Shown here in pieces: positions 1 to 9,333 of a DNA stretch of 64,000 nt. This stretch comes from JBOFOR01 sp051654865 (GTDB taxonomy: Bacteria > Bacillota > Clostridia > Peptostreptococcales > Peptostreptococcaceae): assembly GCA_051654865.1 (NCBI GenBank), contig JBOFYV010000042.1, positions 62,001-126,000 on the forward strand, given 5' to 3'. The stretch's first letter is position 1. Each line of letters opens with the position of its first letter. The notes beneath the pieces were generated by a model. It made no database searches and was not told the origin of the DNA. It saw nothing but the letters and a program-made list of their open reading frames with translations. Made by a program: the position numbers and the translations under genes.

Positions 1-2
1 GT

Positions 3-101
3 CAAGAGTTTGCTGATGAAATAGGGGCAGATGGATATTCGGAAGATGGAGCTTCTGCAGTTATACTTTGTAAAGAATTATTAGAAAAAGTTACAGCTTA
101 A
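3..101 (+). CDS. Corrinoid protein, C-terminal fragment (cut by window edge)
   Basis: The open frame runs in from the left edge and ends at TAA. The 32 visible residues are the end of a B12-binding Rossmann domain. They are close to the C-terminus of the full corrinoid protein at 3999-4637: about 25 of 31 aligned residues are identical, including the shared IGADGYSEDG stretch. It should therefore be a MttC-type methyl carrier serving the MttB gene just downstream. Its cobalt-ligand motif lies outside the window, so function rests on this similarity and on context. Confidence 0.85.
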   Translation, partial: QEFADEIGADGYSEDGASAVILCKELLEKVTA

Positions 102-109
102 TAAAAACT

Positions 110-143
110 GTTTACGTAAAGCGTTTATATGCTTTACGTAAAC
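110..143 (+). terminator. Perfect 13-bp hairpin between corrinoid and mttB-like genes
   Basis: GTTTACGTAAAGC and its exact complement flank an 8-nt loop. There is no clear U-run after it, so it may be a partial terminator or an mRNA-stabilising hairpin that sets the ratio of carrier protein to methyltransferase. Confidence 0.55.
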
Positions 144-171
144 TTATATCTATCCAAGGGGGGAGTTATAA

Positions 172-1617
172 ATGATAAAAGATAACTTAAAACAAATACA
201 TGATGCATCTATGTATATATTAGAAAATATAGGTATGGAATTTCAAGACCAAGAAATATTAGAAATATTAAGCAAAAAAGGAATAAAAGTAGAGAATGGG
301 AGAGCATTCTTTACAGAACAACAGATAATAGATAATGTAAAATATGCACCAGAAGAGTTTGTTATTTATTCTAGAAATGAAAAATATAACATGAGAATAA
401 ATACTGAATCAATCCATTATACTCCAGGATACGGATGTGCAAAAATAAGAGAAGCAAATGGAGAAATAAGAGATGGAAAGTTAAAAGATTTAATAAAATT
501 TACAGAGTTAGTTCATTCTAGTGATGTGTTTGATATAAATGGTGGTATAGTAATACAACCCAATGATATAGAGGCTGATTTAAGTCACTTAATAATGCTA
601 TATACAACATTAGTTAAATCTGATAAATGCATAATGACAGTACCTGGAACACATAAGCACTTTAAAGAAAGTATAGATTTAGTTTCTATAGCTGTTGGAG
701 GATATGATAAGTTAAAAGAAAAACCTCAAATGATCACATTAGTATCTACATTAAGTCCATTGAAAGTAGATATTAATGCATTAGAAACTATAAAATTATC
801 TTGTGAATTTAAACAACCTATGGTAATATGTCCAGGACCAATGGCTGGTGCTACAGGACCTATTAGTTTAGCAGGTAATATAGCTATGGGGAATGCTGAA
901 GCAATAGCCACTATAGCATTAACTCAGATATTAAGACCTGGTACTCCTGTAATATATGGACTTGCATGTACTACTACGGATATGAAAACTGGTAATGTGT
1001 CATTAGGATCTCCTGGATTCCCAGTACAAGCGGCATATGGAGCTAGGCTTGCGAAAATGTATAACTTACCAAATAGAACAGCGGGTACTCAATGCGATGC
1101 AAATGGTATTACAATGCAAGCAGGATACGAATCAATGCTTACAATGAATACAGCTCACCAAGAAAAGTCAAATTTTATAATGCATAGTGCAGGTATACTT
1201 GACTCATACTCAAGTATGTCATTTGAAAAATTTGTTGCAGATTTAGAAATAATAAGTATGCTTAAATACTATCACAAAGATTTAGAAATAAATGATAAAA
1301 CATTAGCTTTAGATATTATAAAAGAAGTTGCAGATGGTGGAACATTCTTAACTCATAAGCATACTGCAAAGAGATGTAGAAAAGATCCTTGGATGCCTAC
1401 AATAAGCTTAAGAGGAAAGCTAAAGTTAAGTGATACTCCAGATAACTTAATGCTAGCATCAATAAATGAAGCTATGGATAAATTATTGAATAATTACAAA
1501 AAACCAGAAATGGATGAAACAATAGAAAGTAAGCTAAGAGAATATATAAAAACTGCAGGAGTAGAAAATTCTGTTATAGAATTAATAGATGGAGTTAAAG
1601 AATTAGCAAACGTATAA
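172..1617 (+). CDS. MttB-family corrinoid-dependent methyltransferase (non-pyrrolysine), paralogue 1
   Basis: This is a 481-residue protein of the trimethylamine methyltransferase (MttB, COG5598) family. Members transfer a methyl group from a quaternary or tertiary amine to a cob(I)alamin-carrying corrinoid protein. The length matches the family, and the conserved central stretch is visible at residues 219-232 (ICPGPMAGATGPIS), followed by a TQCDANG segment near 306-312. No in-frame TAG is present, so it belongs to the large non-pyrrolysine branch that includes glycine betaine, proline betaine and carnitine demethylases. A strong AAGGGGGG site precedes the ATG. It lies just after a corrinoid protein gene and before a PocR/AraC regulator. 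The substrate cannot be read from the sequence. Confidence 0.92.
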   Translation: MIKDNLKQIHDASMYILENIGMEFQDQEILEILSKKGIKVENGRAFFTEQQIIDNVKYAPEEFVIYSRNEKYNMRINTESIHYTPGYGCAKIREANGEIRDGKLKDLIKFTELVHSSDVFDINGGIVIQPNDIEADLSHLIMLYTTLVKSDKCIMTVPGTHKHFKESIDLVSIAVGGYDKLKEKPQMITLVSTLSPLKVDINALETIKLSCEFKQPMVICPGPMAGATGPISLAGNIAMGNAEAIATIALTQILRPGTPVIYGLACTTTDMKTGNVSLGSPGFPVQAAYGARLAKMYNLPNRTAGTQCDANGITMQAGYESMLTMNTAHQEKSNFIMHSAGILDSYSSMSFEKFVADLEIISMLKYYHKDLEINDKTLALDIIKEVADGGTFLTHKHTAKRCRKDPWMPTISLRGKLKLSDTPDNLMLASINEAMDKLLNNYKKPEMDETIESKLREYIKTAGVENSVIELIDGVKELANV

Positions 1618-1733
1618 TATAAAATTGAATATTAAAATGTTAATAAATAATAAATGAAAACAATAAAGTATATCTAGTTTGGTTATTTGCAAATTTGATA
1701 TACTTTTTTGTTTAGCTATTAGTGGGAGGTATG

Positions 1734-3011
1734 ATGGAATCTCCGTTAAATAAGTTAGCACATTTAGAAGAAAACTATGTTGAGGAACTTTTAGGAAGTT
1801 TTTCTAGAACTACAGGGCTATATGTTGAAGGTGTAGATGTTAAGGGAAAAACTTTTATTAAACCATTAAATTTAAAAAGAAATGATCTATGTACATACAT
1901 TAGAAATGAATGCAAAAAAAATAAAGAATGTGAGAAAACATATGAAAGAGCATGTAAAGAAGCTTTCATATGGAAAGAACCGTATTTTTTCAGATGCCAT
2001 GCAGGTATATTTATGTGGGCGGTACCTATAATTATAGAAAGTGAAGACATTGGATGTTTTGTGTGCGGAGGAGTATGGTTATGGGGAGAAGATGACTATT
2101 TTTATGAGGAACTAAAAGAATACAATAAAGATACAAAAAACTTTGAAATAATAAAGTCAAAGGCCAAAACATTGGATGTAATTGATCCTCAAAAAGGTCA
2201 TGATACAGCAAATATTCTTCAAGTTATGTCTAGACATATAATTCAAATGAGTAGTGGTTTGTATATTGAACAACAAAATCGAATAAAATGGACAAAAGAT
2301 TTAAGAAAAGAAATAGACAATAGGAAAAAAAGTAATCCTAATATTTATTCAAGTTATGAAGAATATTTAAAAAAAGAAAAATCATTATTACAGTATATTC
2401 GTATGGGTGATAAAAAGAAAATAATTAAGATGTTACCAAGTATTTTTTTAGATATTAATTTGATATCAAATGGTAATGAAAAAATAATAAGGTTTAGATG
2501 CATTGAGTTACTTTCATTAATTTCTAGAGCATTAATAGAGGGAGGATTAGATTCCCAAATAGCAATTTCAAGAATGGAAAATTTCAATGAGACTATTTAT
2601 AAAACAAAAGATATAGATGCTTTATTTACTGAGATATACAATATTATAATTGAATTAGTAGAGTGTATTTTCATTTTAGGTAAAGATAGACATGTAAGTT
2701 TATTAAAAAATGCTAGAGCGTTTATTGCAGATAATTATAATAAGGATATAAGAGTTGAAGATGTAGCAGAACATGTACTAATAAGTGCATCTTACTTAAG
2801 CCATTTATTTAGAGATAAACTAAATTATACAGTGAATGATTATTTGACCAGAGTTAGAGTGGAGCAATCTATAGAACTTATGAAGAAAAGGGATCTAAGT
2901 GTAAAAGAGATATCAAAGAAAGTTGGATTTAACAGTTCAAGTCATTTTACGAAGGTTTTTAAAAAATATATAGGAGTAACTCCTATACATTACAAAAATA
3001 AGTTTTTATAG
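1734..3011 (+). CDS. PocR sensory domain / AraC-type transcriptional regulator
   Basis: The N-terminal half (about residues 10-170) has the PocR ligand-binding pattern, with several spaced Cys residues and the FRCHAGIFMWAVPI and FVCGGVWLW stretches. The last ~100 residues form a double helix-turn-helix of the AraC family (VEDVAEHVLISASYLSHLF, then VKEISKKVGFNSSSHFTKVF). PocR domains are proposed to sense small organic compounds, and such regulators often sit beside MttB clusters. It probably activates this island. The ATG at 1734 is preferred: GGAGG ends 4 nt upstream, whereas the GTG at 1722 lies before the ribosome site and the ATG at 1731 is only 1 nt from it. Confidence 0.88.
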   Translation: MESPLNKLAHLEENYVEELLGSFSRTTGLYVEGVDVKGKTFIKPLNLKRNDLCTYIRNECKKNKECEKTYERACKEAFIWKEPYFFRCHAGIFMWAVPIIIESEDIGCFVCGGVWLWGEDDYFYEELKEYNKDTKNFEIIKSKAKTLDVIDPQKGHDTANILQVMSRHIIQMSSGLYIEQQNRIKWTKDLRKEIDNRKKSNPNIYSSYEEYLKKEKSLLQYIRMGDKKKIIKMLPSIFLDINLISNGNEKIIRFRCIELLSLISRALIEGGLDSQIAISRMENFNETIYKTKDIDALFTEIYNIIIELVECIFILGKDRHVSLLKNARAFIADNYNKDIRVEDVAEHVLISASYLSHLFRDKLNYTVNDYLTRVRVEQSIELMKKRDLSVKEISKKVGFNSSSHFTKVFKKYIGVTPIHYKNKFL

Positions 3012-3067
3012 TAAATAGAGGATACATTCAGTTTTAATTAGCAGTGTTTGTAAGGTGGGATGATAGT

Positions 3068-3721
3068 ATGAGTATGTATGAAAAAATAAGCAAAGCTGTT
3101 GAAGAGGGAAATGTAAATGATACGATGATGCTTGTAAAAAAGGCCATCGGATTAAGATATAGCGTAGAAAATGTTTTAAATAAAGGCTTAATAGAAGGTA
3201 TAAATAATGTAGCAGATAAATTTAAAGACGATAAAGTGTTAATTCCAGAGGTTTTTATGTCTACTAGAGCAATTAATGCAGGAATATCAGTATTAAGGCC
3301 TTATTACGAAACTAATGTTAAAAGACCTAAAGTAAAAGTAGTAATTGGTACTGTAGCAGGAGATATACATGACATAGGTAAAAATATAGTAACTACATTT
3401 TTAAAAAGCTTAAATCTAGAGGTAATTGATTTAGGAACAGATGTACCAAAAGAAGTATTTGTTAATACTATAGAAAAAGAGAGACCTGATATACTGATGA
3501 TGTCTTCTTTGTTAAGTACAACTATTTGGTCAATGAGAGATGTGATTAAAGAATTAGAAAAACGAGATTTAAGAGATGACCTAACTATATTTATAGGAGG
3601 AGCACCAGTAGATCAAAGCTTTTGCGAAAAAATAGGAGCAGACTATTATACAGAAAGTGCATCTGAACTTAAAAGTTTTATAGAAGAAAAACTACAAAAA
3701 ATAAATGTGAAAATATTTTGA
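3068..3721 (+). CDS. Corrinoid (B12-binding) methyl-carrier protein, paralogue A
   Basis: The 217-residue protein has the two-domain layout of MttC/MtmC/MtgC carriers: a helical cap (about 1-85) and a cobalamin-binding Rossmann domain. The cobalt-ligand motif D99-x-H101-x-x-G104 is present within GDIHDIGKNI, as are the SSLL (~146-149) and GGAP (~177-180) cofactor contacts. It would carry the methyl group from an MttB protein to a THF methyltransferase. The start at 3068 is chosen because an AAGGTGGGA site lies 7 nt upstream. It follows the regulator gene and is clearly diverged from the paralogue at 3999. Confidence 0.93.
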   Translation: MSMYEKISKAVEEGNVNDTMMLVKKAIGLRYSVENVLNKGLIEGINNVADKFKDDKVLIPEVFMSTRAINAGISVLRPYYETNVKRPKVKVVIGTVAGDIHDIGKNIVTTFLKSLNLEVIDLGTDVPKEVFVNTIEKERPDILMMSSLLSTTIWSMRDVIKELEKRDLRDDLTIFIGGAPVDQSFCEKIGADYYTESASELKSFIEEKLQKINVKIF

Positions 3722-3752
3722 AGTTAAAATTTAATAGATATTTTTTACAAAT

Positions 3753-3797
3753 AAAACAGCTATAAAGCTTGAAGTGTTCAGGTTATAGCTGTTTTTT
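3753..3797 (+). terminator. Rho-independent terminator
   Basis: The arms AACAGCTATAA and TTATAGCTGTT close a hairpin followed by a run of T. It ends the regulator/corrinoid unit, so the gene at 3999 needs its own promoter in 3800-3980. That stretch is extremely AT-rich and I could not fix a single promoter in it. Confidence 0.85.
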
Positions 3798-3998
3798 AGT
3801 GGCGTTAATAAATAGTTATTACTTATTATTCATAATAACAGAATATTGCTAAAAATTATAGTTTATAACTAACTATGTTAAAGGAATGTTAAGAATGTAA
3901 AATATGAAAGCAGAATTTAACTTAAATTAACAGAAAATTAATAAAAATTTAAAAATAATACTATGCTACTATTAAAGTATAAATAAGGGGGGGATAAA

Positions 3999-4637
3999 AT
4001 GGATTACATTGAAAAGATAAGAGAAATGGTTATTGAAGGTGAAGAAGAAGAGTTAATAGATGTAATAAAAGAAGCAATAGAGCATAATGTATCAGTTTCT
4101 TCAATAGTAACAGAAGGTTTGATAGAAGCAATGAACATAATAGGACCAATGATGGCATCTGGAGAGTTATTTGTACCAGAAGTCCTTATGAGTGCAGAAA
4201 CTATGCAAGTAGGACTTGAATACTTAAAACCACTATTGAAAGATGGAGATATTAAATCTCTAGGAACTGTGATTATAGGAACTGTAGAGGGAGACCTCCA
4301 TGATATAGGAAAAAATCTTGTAGCAATGATGCTAGAGAGCTCAGGATTTCAAGTTTACAATATTGGTATAGATCAAAGTCCTCAAGCATTTGTAGATGCA
4401 GCTACAAAATACAATGCAGACATAATTGGACTTTCAGCGTTACTTACAACTACAATGCCAGCAATGAGAGAAACAGTAAATTTAATAAAAGAAAAAGGTC
4501 TAAATGTTAAAGTATGTGTTGGTGGAGCGCCAGTTAGTGAAGAATTTGCTAAAGAAATAGGTGCTGATGGATATTCAGAAGATGGTCCAAGTGCAGTAAT
4601 GTTATGTAAAAAACTATTAAATACAGTTACAGCTTAA
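3999..4637 (+). CDS. Corrinoid (B12-binding) methyl-carrier protein, paralogue B
   Basis: This 212-residue protein has a helical cap followed by the B12 Rossmann domain. The ligand motif D99-x-H101-x-x-G104 is in GDLHDIGKNL, and GGAP is near residue 175. It is the closest relative in the window of the truncated carrier at 3-101. A GGGGGGG site precedes the ATG by 5 nt. It heads the second methyltransferase unit (panB-like, dehydrogenase-like, mttB-like, racemase-like) and is probably the partner of the MttB at 6885. Confidence 0.94.
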   Translation: MDYIEKIREMVIEGEEEELIDVIKEAIEHNVSVSSIVTEGLIEAMNIIGPMMASGELFVPEVLMSAETMQVGLEYLKPLLKDGDIKSLGTVIIGTVEGDLHDIGKNLVAMMLESSGFQVYNIGIDQSPQAFVDAATKYNADIIGLSALLTTTMPAMRETVNLIKEKGLNVKVCVGGAPVSEEFAKEIGADGYSEDGPSAVMLCKKLLNTVTA

Positions 4638-4668
4638 TATAGATAATAAAAATTAGAGGGGGAAAAAA

Positions 4669-5541
4669 ATGAGAAAAAAATCTATCATTGACTTGATGAA
4701 TATGAAAAAAAATAATGAAAAAGTTGCTTGGGTAACAGCATATGACTATCCAACGGCTTCTTTCGCAGAACAAGCAGGGCTTGATATGTTATTAGTTGGC
4801 GATTCTTTAGGAATGGTTGTTCTTGGATACAATGGAACAATACCTGTAACAATGGATGATTGTATAAGACATTGTCAAGCTGTAAGAAGGGGAGCACCAA
4901 ATACAATGGTAGTAGGAGATATGCCATTTGGTTCATATCAAAGCTCTCCAGAAGATGCAGTTAAAAATGCAGTTAGATTCTTAAAAGAAGCAGATGTTGA
5001 TGCTGTAAAATTAGAGGGGGGGCGTAGAGTGCTACCTCAAATACAAGCGATAAGTGATGCAGGTATAGTTGTATGTGGTCATATAGGATTAACTCCACAA
5101 AGTTCAGGTCAATTAGGTGGATTTAAAGCACAAGGTAGAGATGTAAATAGTGCAAGAGAATTAATAAAAGATGCTATAGCAATACAAGAAGCAGGAGCTA
5201 GATTCTTACTTTTAGAAGCTATTCCACCAGAAGTAACTGAATTCATATCTAAAAAATTATCAATACCTGTTTATTCAATAGGTGCAGGTATTCCATGTGA
5301 TGGACAATTAACTATATGCTCAGATATGTTAGGAATGTTCCAAGCATTCACTCCTAAATTTGTAAAAAAATATACTAATATAGCAGAAATAGCAACACAA
5401 GCTTTTAGAGAATATGTTCAAGAAATAAAGAATGAGCAGTTCCCTAAAGATGAGCATGTATATCATATAATAGAAAGTGAAGACAAATTTAATAATTTAT
5501 TTGAAGAATTTAATAAAGACTTGGAATTAGAAGAGTGCTAA
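4669..5541 (+). CDS. panB: PanB-family 3-methyl-2-oxobutanoate hydroxymethyltransferase
   Basis: PanB condenses 5,10-methylene-THF with 2-oxoisovalerate to give ketopantoate, the first committed step to pantothenate and CoA. The family signature is complete. Metal-binding D45 (VGDSLGM), D84 (VGDMPFGSY) and E116 (KLEGG), K114 and catalytic E183 (LLEAIPPE) all align with the Escherichia coli residues. The length of 290 residues is slightly over the usual ~265. The context is unusual: no panC or panD nearby, and a corrinoid carrier and MttB on either side with an opine-dehydrogenase-like gene next. It may make pantoate, or act on another 2-oxo acid to take or give a C1 unit at the methylene-THF level. 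Confidence 0.92.
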   Translation: MRKKSIIDLMNMKKNNEKVAWVTAYDYPTASFAEQAGLDMLLVGDSLGMVVLGYNGTIPVTMDDCIRHCQAVRRGAPNTMVVGDMPFGSYQSSPEDAVKNAVRFLKEADVDAVKLEGGRRVLPQIQAISDAGIVVCGHIGLTPQSSGQLGGFKAQGRDVNSARELIKDAIAIQEAGARFLLLEAIPPEVTEFISKKLSIPVYSIGAGIPCDGQLTICSDMLGMFQAFTPKFVKKYTNIAEIATQAFREYVQEIKNEQFPKDEHVYHIIESEDKFNNLFEEFNKDLELEEC

Positions 5542-5566
5542 AAATACTTAGTATAAAGTAAAATTT

Positions 5567-5594
5567 ACTTAATACTTAATACTTAATATTTAAT
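5567..5594 (+). repeat. 7-bp tandem repeat, four units
   Basis: Three perfect ACTTAAT units and one ATTTAAT lie in the 97-nt gap after the panB-like gene. It is a short slippage-prone array with no coding role seen. Confidence 0.8.
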
Positions 5595-5638
5595 ATAGAT
5601 GTAATATAAATATTTAAACTCAAGGGGGATATAAAAAA

Positions 5639-6871
5639 ATGGGAAGAATGGATTATTTAAAAGATATGCCAATAGCTGTACTTGGTGCAGGTGCAGTTGG
5701 TAAAGCTCAAGCTGGAGACTGTGCATTAGCAGGTGCAAAGGTAAGAATATGTGATTTAGAACCGTTCGCCAAGAAAACGTTATTTGGAATGGATACTCAA
5801 GGATTAAAATTTTATGGTCAACAATTAAACTTATATGGATTCAATAGAGAAGGTATAGCTAAATTTGATATGGTTACAACAGATGTAGCCAAAGCAGTAA
5901 AAGGAGCGGGGATAATAATAGTAACTACTCCAGCGGTAGGGCATAAAGTATTCTTTGAAAAATTAATACCAAATTTAGAAGATGGGCAAGTAATACATAT
6001 ATTCCCAGATAACTATGGTTCATTATTATTAAGAAAAATGATGAGAGAAGCAGGATGTACTAAGAAGGTAATAGTTGGAGGATGGTCTTCTTCTCCATAT
6101 GGAAGTAGAGTTGATATAAAAGGTGGAGTAATATTACCAAGCATAAGAGTTTATTATAGAGCTATAACTTTAAGAGGAGCTTCATTACCATCTAATGACC
6201 AATCGGACTTCTTAGAAAGTACAAAATATATGGGTTCAATGGATGCTATAACTAACGGAGATGGAGTTATAGGTGGTAATACGGTAATGGATACAGGATT
6301 TAGTAATGTTAATCCAGTTCTTCACTGTCCAGGTGTTATACTTGGTGTAAGTACTATGGAAAACTTTGGTACAGTATTAAAACAAAATAAATATGATTTC
6401 TCCATATATACTCATGCATATTGCCAATCAATATCTGAAGTACAATATGCCCTATATCAGGAAGAATGTGACTTAGCTGAGGCTATGGGAGTAGGAATAC
6501 AAAGCTTTAGAAAAGAGCAATTCTTTTCAAGAGAAAATATATTAGGATGCGAATATATGGGAGATGACTATGTAATACCATTTGATCAATTTGATGAAAT
6601 ACAAGTAGGAACTGGACCATTTACAGTTCATAATAGATATATAACTGAAGATATCCCAGTAGGATGTCATGTTTACCATGAATTAGGCAAAAAGTTTGGA
6701 GTTAAAACACCAGTAATAGACTCTATGATAAACTTAGCTTCAGTAATGACGGGAACTGATTTCTATGAGTCTGGATATACATTAGAGTACTTAGGGCTTG
6801 GAGATATGGAAAAAGATGAGATATTAGATTATCTTCACACTGGTAAAATAAAAGTAGCAGCTAATGCTTAA
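5639..6871 (+). CDS. NAD(P)-dependent octopine/nopaline-dehydrogenase-family protein
   Basis: The N-terminal Rossmann fold has the dinucleotide motif G16-A-G18-A-V-G21 (AVLGAGAVGKAQ). The C-terminal half has the opine-dehydrogenase pattern with NVNPVLH at 223-229, where the His is the expected catalytic residue, and a LGKKFGVKTPVIDS segment near the end. Members reduce an imine between an amino acid and a 2-oxo acid, or a related 2-oxo compound. It directly follows a panB homologue, so a ketopantoate-reductase-like role is an alternative. The length of 410 residues fits opine dehydrogenases better than PanE (~300). A GGGGG site precedes the ATG. Confidence 0.78.
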   Translation: MGRMDYLKDMPIAVLGAGAVGKAQAGDCALAGAKVRICDLEPFAKKTLFGMDTQGLKFYGQQLNLYGFNREGIAKFDMVTTDVAKAVKGAGIIIVTTPAVGHKVFFEKLIPNLEDGQVIHIFPDNYGSLLLRKMMREAGCTKKVIVGGWSSSPYGSRVDIKGGVILPSIRVYYRAITLRGASLPSNDQSDFLESTKYMGSMDAITNGDGVIGGNTVMDTGFSNVNPVLHCPGVILGVSTMENFGTVLKQNKYDFSIYTHAYCQSISEVQYALYQEECDLAEAMGVGIQSFRKEQFFSRENILGCEYMGDDYVIPFDQFDEIQVGTGPFTVHNRYITEDIPVGCHVYHELGKKFGVKTPVIDSMINLASVMTGTDFYESGYTLEYLGLGDMEKDEILDYLHTGKIKVAANA

Positions 6872-6884
6872 TAAGGAGTTATAT

Positions 6885-8321
6885 ATGAAAAAATATGATA
6901 TAAAGAGAAATATTAAATTTGAAATATTAACTGAATCAGATGTTAATTTAGTACATGAAAAAAGTTTAGAACTTATAGAAACTTTAGGTATGAGAATATC
7001 TGGAGAAAGAGTTCAAAACTTACTTAAAAATAAAGGTATAGAAATAGATGAAAATGATATAGCAAAAATACCAAGAAAATTTATACTAGAGGCACTTGAA
7101 ACTGTACCAAAAGAACTAATTTTATATAATAGAGATGGAGAACCTCAAATAATAATAAATAGTGAAAATAGAGTATACTGGGGAACTCATTCTGACCAAT
7201 TAGAAATAGTTGATCCATATACTAATAAAGCTAGATGGTTCAAAAAAGAAGATACTAAGACTATGTGTAAAATAGCAGACTATCTTCCTAATATAGACTT
7301 TATATTATCTGTTGGTTTGTCAGCAGATGTAGAACCAGAAGTCCAATCTTTAGTTACATTTGTAGAAACTATAAAGAATTTTAGAAAACCAATCAACTTC
7401 TCAACTAATGATGTAGATACAATTCAAGATATAGTAGATATAGCTGCAATAGTAGCAGGTGGACTTGATAAACTTCAAGAAAAACCATTTATATTTAACT
7501 ACTGTGAGCCAATACCACCATTAACCCATCCTTTTGAAAGTACTGAAAAATTATACTTAAGCGCTATAAATAAAATACCTACAGTCTATATGCCATATTG
7601 TATGATGGGTGGAACATCACCTATGAATTTTGCAACTACATTAGTTCAATGTAATGCAGAAATACTAGTAGGAATACTTATAACTCAAGTTGTAAATGAA
7701 GGTGCACCATTTATATATGGAGCAATGCCATCAATATTTGATATGAAGACTACTATAGGAAGTTATGCAGCACCTGAATTTCACTTAATGGTAGCAGCTG
7801 CTTCTGAAATGGCTAACTATTATCAATTACCATTCTACGGAACAGGACCATGTTCTGATGCTAAGACTGTAGATATGCAAAGCTGCAGTGAAGTATCTTA
7901 CCAAGTATTATCAACTATGTTAAGTAAAGCAAATATAGTCCATGATGTTGGTGTACTTGATCACTGTAACAGTGTATCTCCAGTAATGGTAGTAATGGCT
8001 AATGAATTGATAAATGAATATAAACACTATACTCAAGGTGTAGAAGTAAATGAAAAAGAAATAAAACTTGATTTAATAGAAAAAGTAAGTTATGGTGGAC
8101 ATCACTTAAATGAAAAATATACATTAAAGAACTTTAAAAAAGTTTGGTACCCAGAATTCTTTAGTAGAAAAATGAAAAATGATGAAGAATCTCAAATAAT
8201 GGATGCAATGGTAGCTAAAATAAAAGATATAGTTGAAAATCATGAAGTTCCACAACTAAATGAAGAAATTGTAAGAAAAATTGATGAATACGTAGATAAT
8301 AAAACGGCTATATTATCTTAA
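6885..8321 (+). CDS. MttB-family corrinoid-dependent methyltransferase (non-pyrrolysine), paralogue 2
   Basis: This is a second COG5598 methyltransferase, 478 residues from the ATG at 6885, which has AAGGAG 6 nt upstream; an earlier in-frame ATG at 6864 overlaps the previous gene and lacks a site. The core stretch MPYCMMGGTSPMN (236-248) aligns with the CPGPMAGATGPIS region of paralogue 1, and GTGPCSDAKTVD (319-330) with its TQCDANG region. No in-frame amber codon is present. The two paralogues differ in most of their length, so different substrates are likely. Its closest position-wise partners are the corrinoid protein at 3999 and the dehydrogenase-like gene immediately before it. Confidence 0.92.
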   Translation: MKKYDIKRNIKFEILTESDVNLVHEKSLELIETLGMRISGERVQNLLKNKGIEIDENDIAKIPRKFILEALETVPKELILYNRDGEPQIIINSENRVYWGTHSDQLEIVDPYTNKARWFKKEDTKTMCKIADYLPNIDFILSVGLSADVEPEVQSLVTFVETIKNFRKPINFSTNDVDTIQDIVDIAAIVAGGLDKLQEKPFIFNYCEPIPPLTHPFESTEKLYLSAINKIPTVYMPYCMMGGTSPMNFATTLVQCNAEILVGILITQVVNEGAPFIYGAMPSIFDMKTTIGSYAAPEFHLMVAAASEMANYYQLPFYGTGPCSDAKTVDMQSCSEVSYQVLSTMLSKANIVHDVGVLDHCNSVSPVMVVMANELINEYKHYTQGVEVNEKEIKLDLIEKVSYGGHHLNEKYTLKNFKKVWYPEFFSRKMKNDEESQIMDAMVAKIKDIVENHEVPQLNEEIVRKIDEYVDNKTAILS

Positions 8322-8370
8322 AAAATTCAACCCATAGTTTAAATAATATATAAATGCTGTTTAAGTGACT

Positions 8371-8402
8371 AAAGAGGGGGGAAGAAATATCCCCCTTTTA
8401 AT
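8371..8402 (+). terminator. G/C-rich hairpin, probable terminator
   Basis: AAAGAGGGGG pairs with CCCCCTTTT across a 10-nt loop, followed by a short T stretch. It lies between the MttB-like gene and the racemase-like gene. Confidence 0.65.
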
Positions 8403-8433
8403 ATAAAAATATAATATTTAGGGGGAAAAAACG

Positions 8434-9219
8434 TTGTATAGACAAAGAGATATAAATATAAATTATATTAAAACTAGAAAAAATCATACATGTTATGGAA
8501 TGGGGATAGGAATTATGGTTTTAGATGATGCTTACCCAGGATTCCCGGGTGATGTTAGAAATGCAAGTGCATTTCCTTATCCAATTCAATATGATATTGC
8601 AAAAGGAGTAGATAACTATACATTAGTTTGGGAGCAAGATAAAACCCCTTGCAGACAACCGATATTAGATGCAGCAAAAAGATTAGAAAATTTAGGTTGT
8701 AGAGCAATAGCAGCAGAATGTGGATATTTTGCATACTTCCAAAAAGACGTTGCATCTCATGTTGATATACCGGTATTTATGTCAAGTTTATTACAAGTTC
8801 CATTTATCCAGCAATTAATAGGTCCTGAAAAAGCTGTAGGAATAGTTTGTGCACAAAAAAGATTCTTAACTGATGCACATCTTCAAAATGTTGGTATAAA
8901 TTTAGATAGCAATTTCTATATTGCAGGAGCTCAAGATGAGTATGGGTGTCCGCAATTTGATACATTGTGGGATCATGAAAAGAGACCAGAAGTACCAGAA
9001 TCGTATTATGATGAATCTGAGAAAGATATGATAAGAATTTGCAAAGGATTTATAGAAAAGTATCCGAACATAGGAGCGATAATGCTTGAATGTACAGGTA
9101 TGCAACCATATGCAAGAGCAATTCAAAGAGAAATAGACTTACCTGTATTTAGTTGGGGAACATTACTTGATTATGCATATTCTGCAGTAGTACATAGAGA
9201 TTACTATGGACATATTTAA
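8434..9219 (+). CDS. Asp/Glu/hydantoin racemase-family protein
   Basis: The 261-residue protein has the two-domain aspartate/glutamate racemase fold signature with a paired-cysteine layout: C96 in AIAAECGYFA and C220 in AIMLECTGMQ. In this superfamily the two Cys act as acid/base on a substrate alpha-carbon. A TTG start is used, with GGGGG 8 nt upstream; no nearer ATG fits. It lies between a methyltransferase and the BCCT transporter, so it may epimerise or process the demethylated product, for instance a betaine-derived amino acid. This is inference from context only. Confidence 0.8.
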   Translation: MYRQRDININYIKTRKNHTCYGMGIGIMVLDDAYPGFPGDVRNASAFPYPIQYDIAKGVDNYTLVWEQDKTPCRQPILDAAKRLENLGCRAIAAECGYFAYFQKDVASHVDIPVFMSSLLQVPFIQQLIGPEKAVGIVCAQKRFLTDAHLQNVGINLDSNFYIAGAQDEYGCPQFDTLWDHEKRPEVPESYYDESEKDMIRICKGFIEKYPNIGAIMLECTGMQPYARAIQREIDLPVFSWGTLLDYAYSAVVHRDYYGHI

Positions 9220-9333
9220 TTTTAAATTATAGCTTGTTAAATATATGAAGGATTGGAAATTGTGTTTACAGAATATATACATAATTTCCGATTTATCATA
9301 TTAAAAAAATAATATGTATAGGAGGAGTGGCAT

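Noticed and set aside
3800..3998. Promoter of the second methyltransferase unit
   Set aside because: Several TATAAT-like words occur, but none has a well-spaced -35 that stands out, so no position is reported.
9253..9291. Imperfect inverted repeat GGAAATT / AATTTCC before the BCCT gene
   Set aside because: The pairing is interrupted and no T-run follows, so it is not called as terminator or operator.
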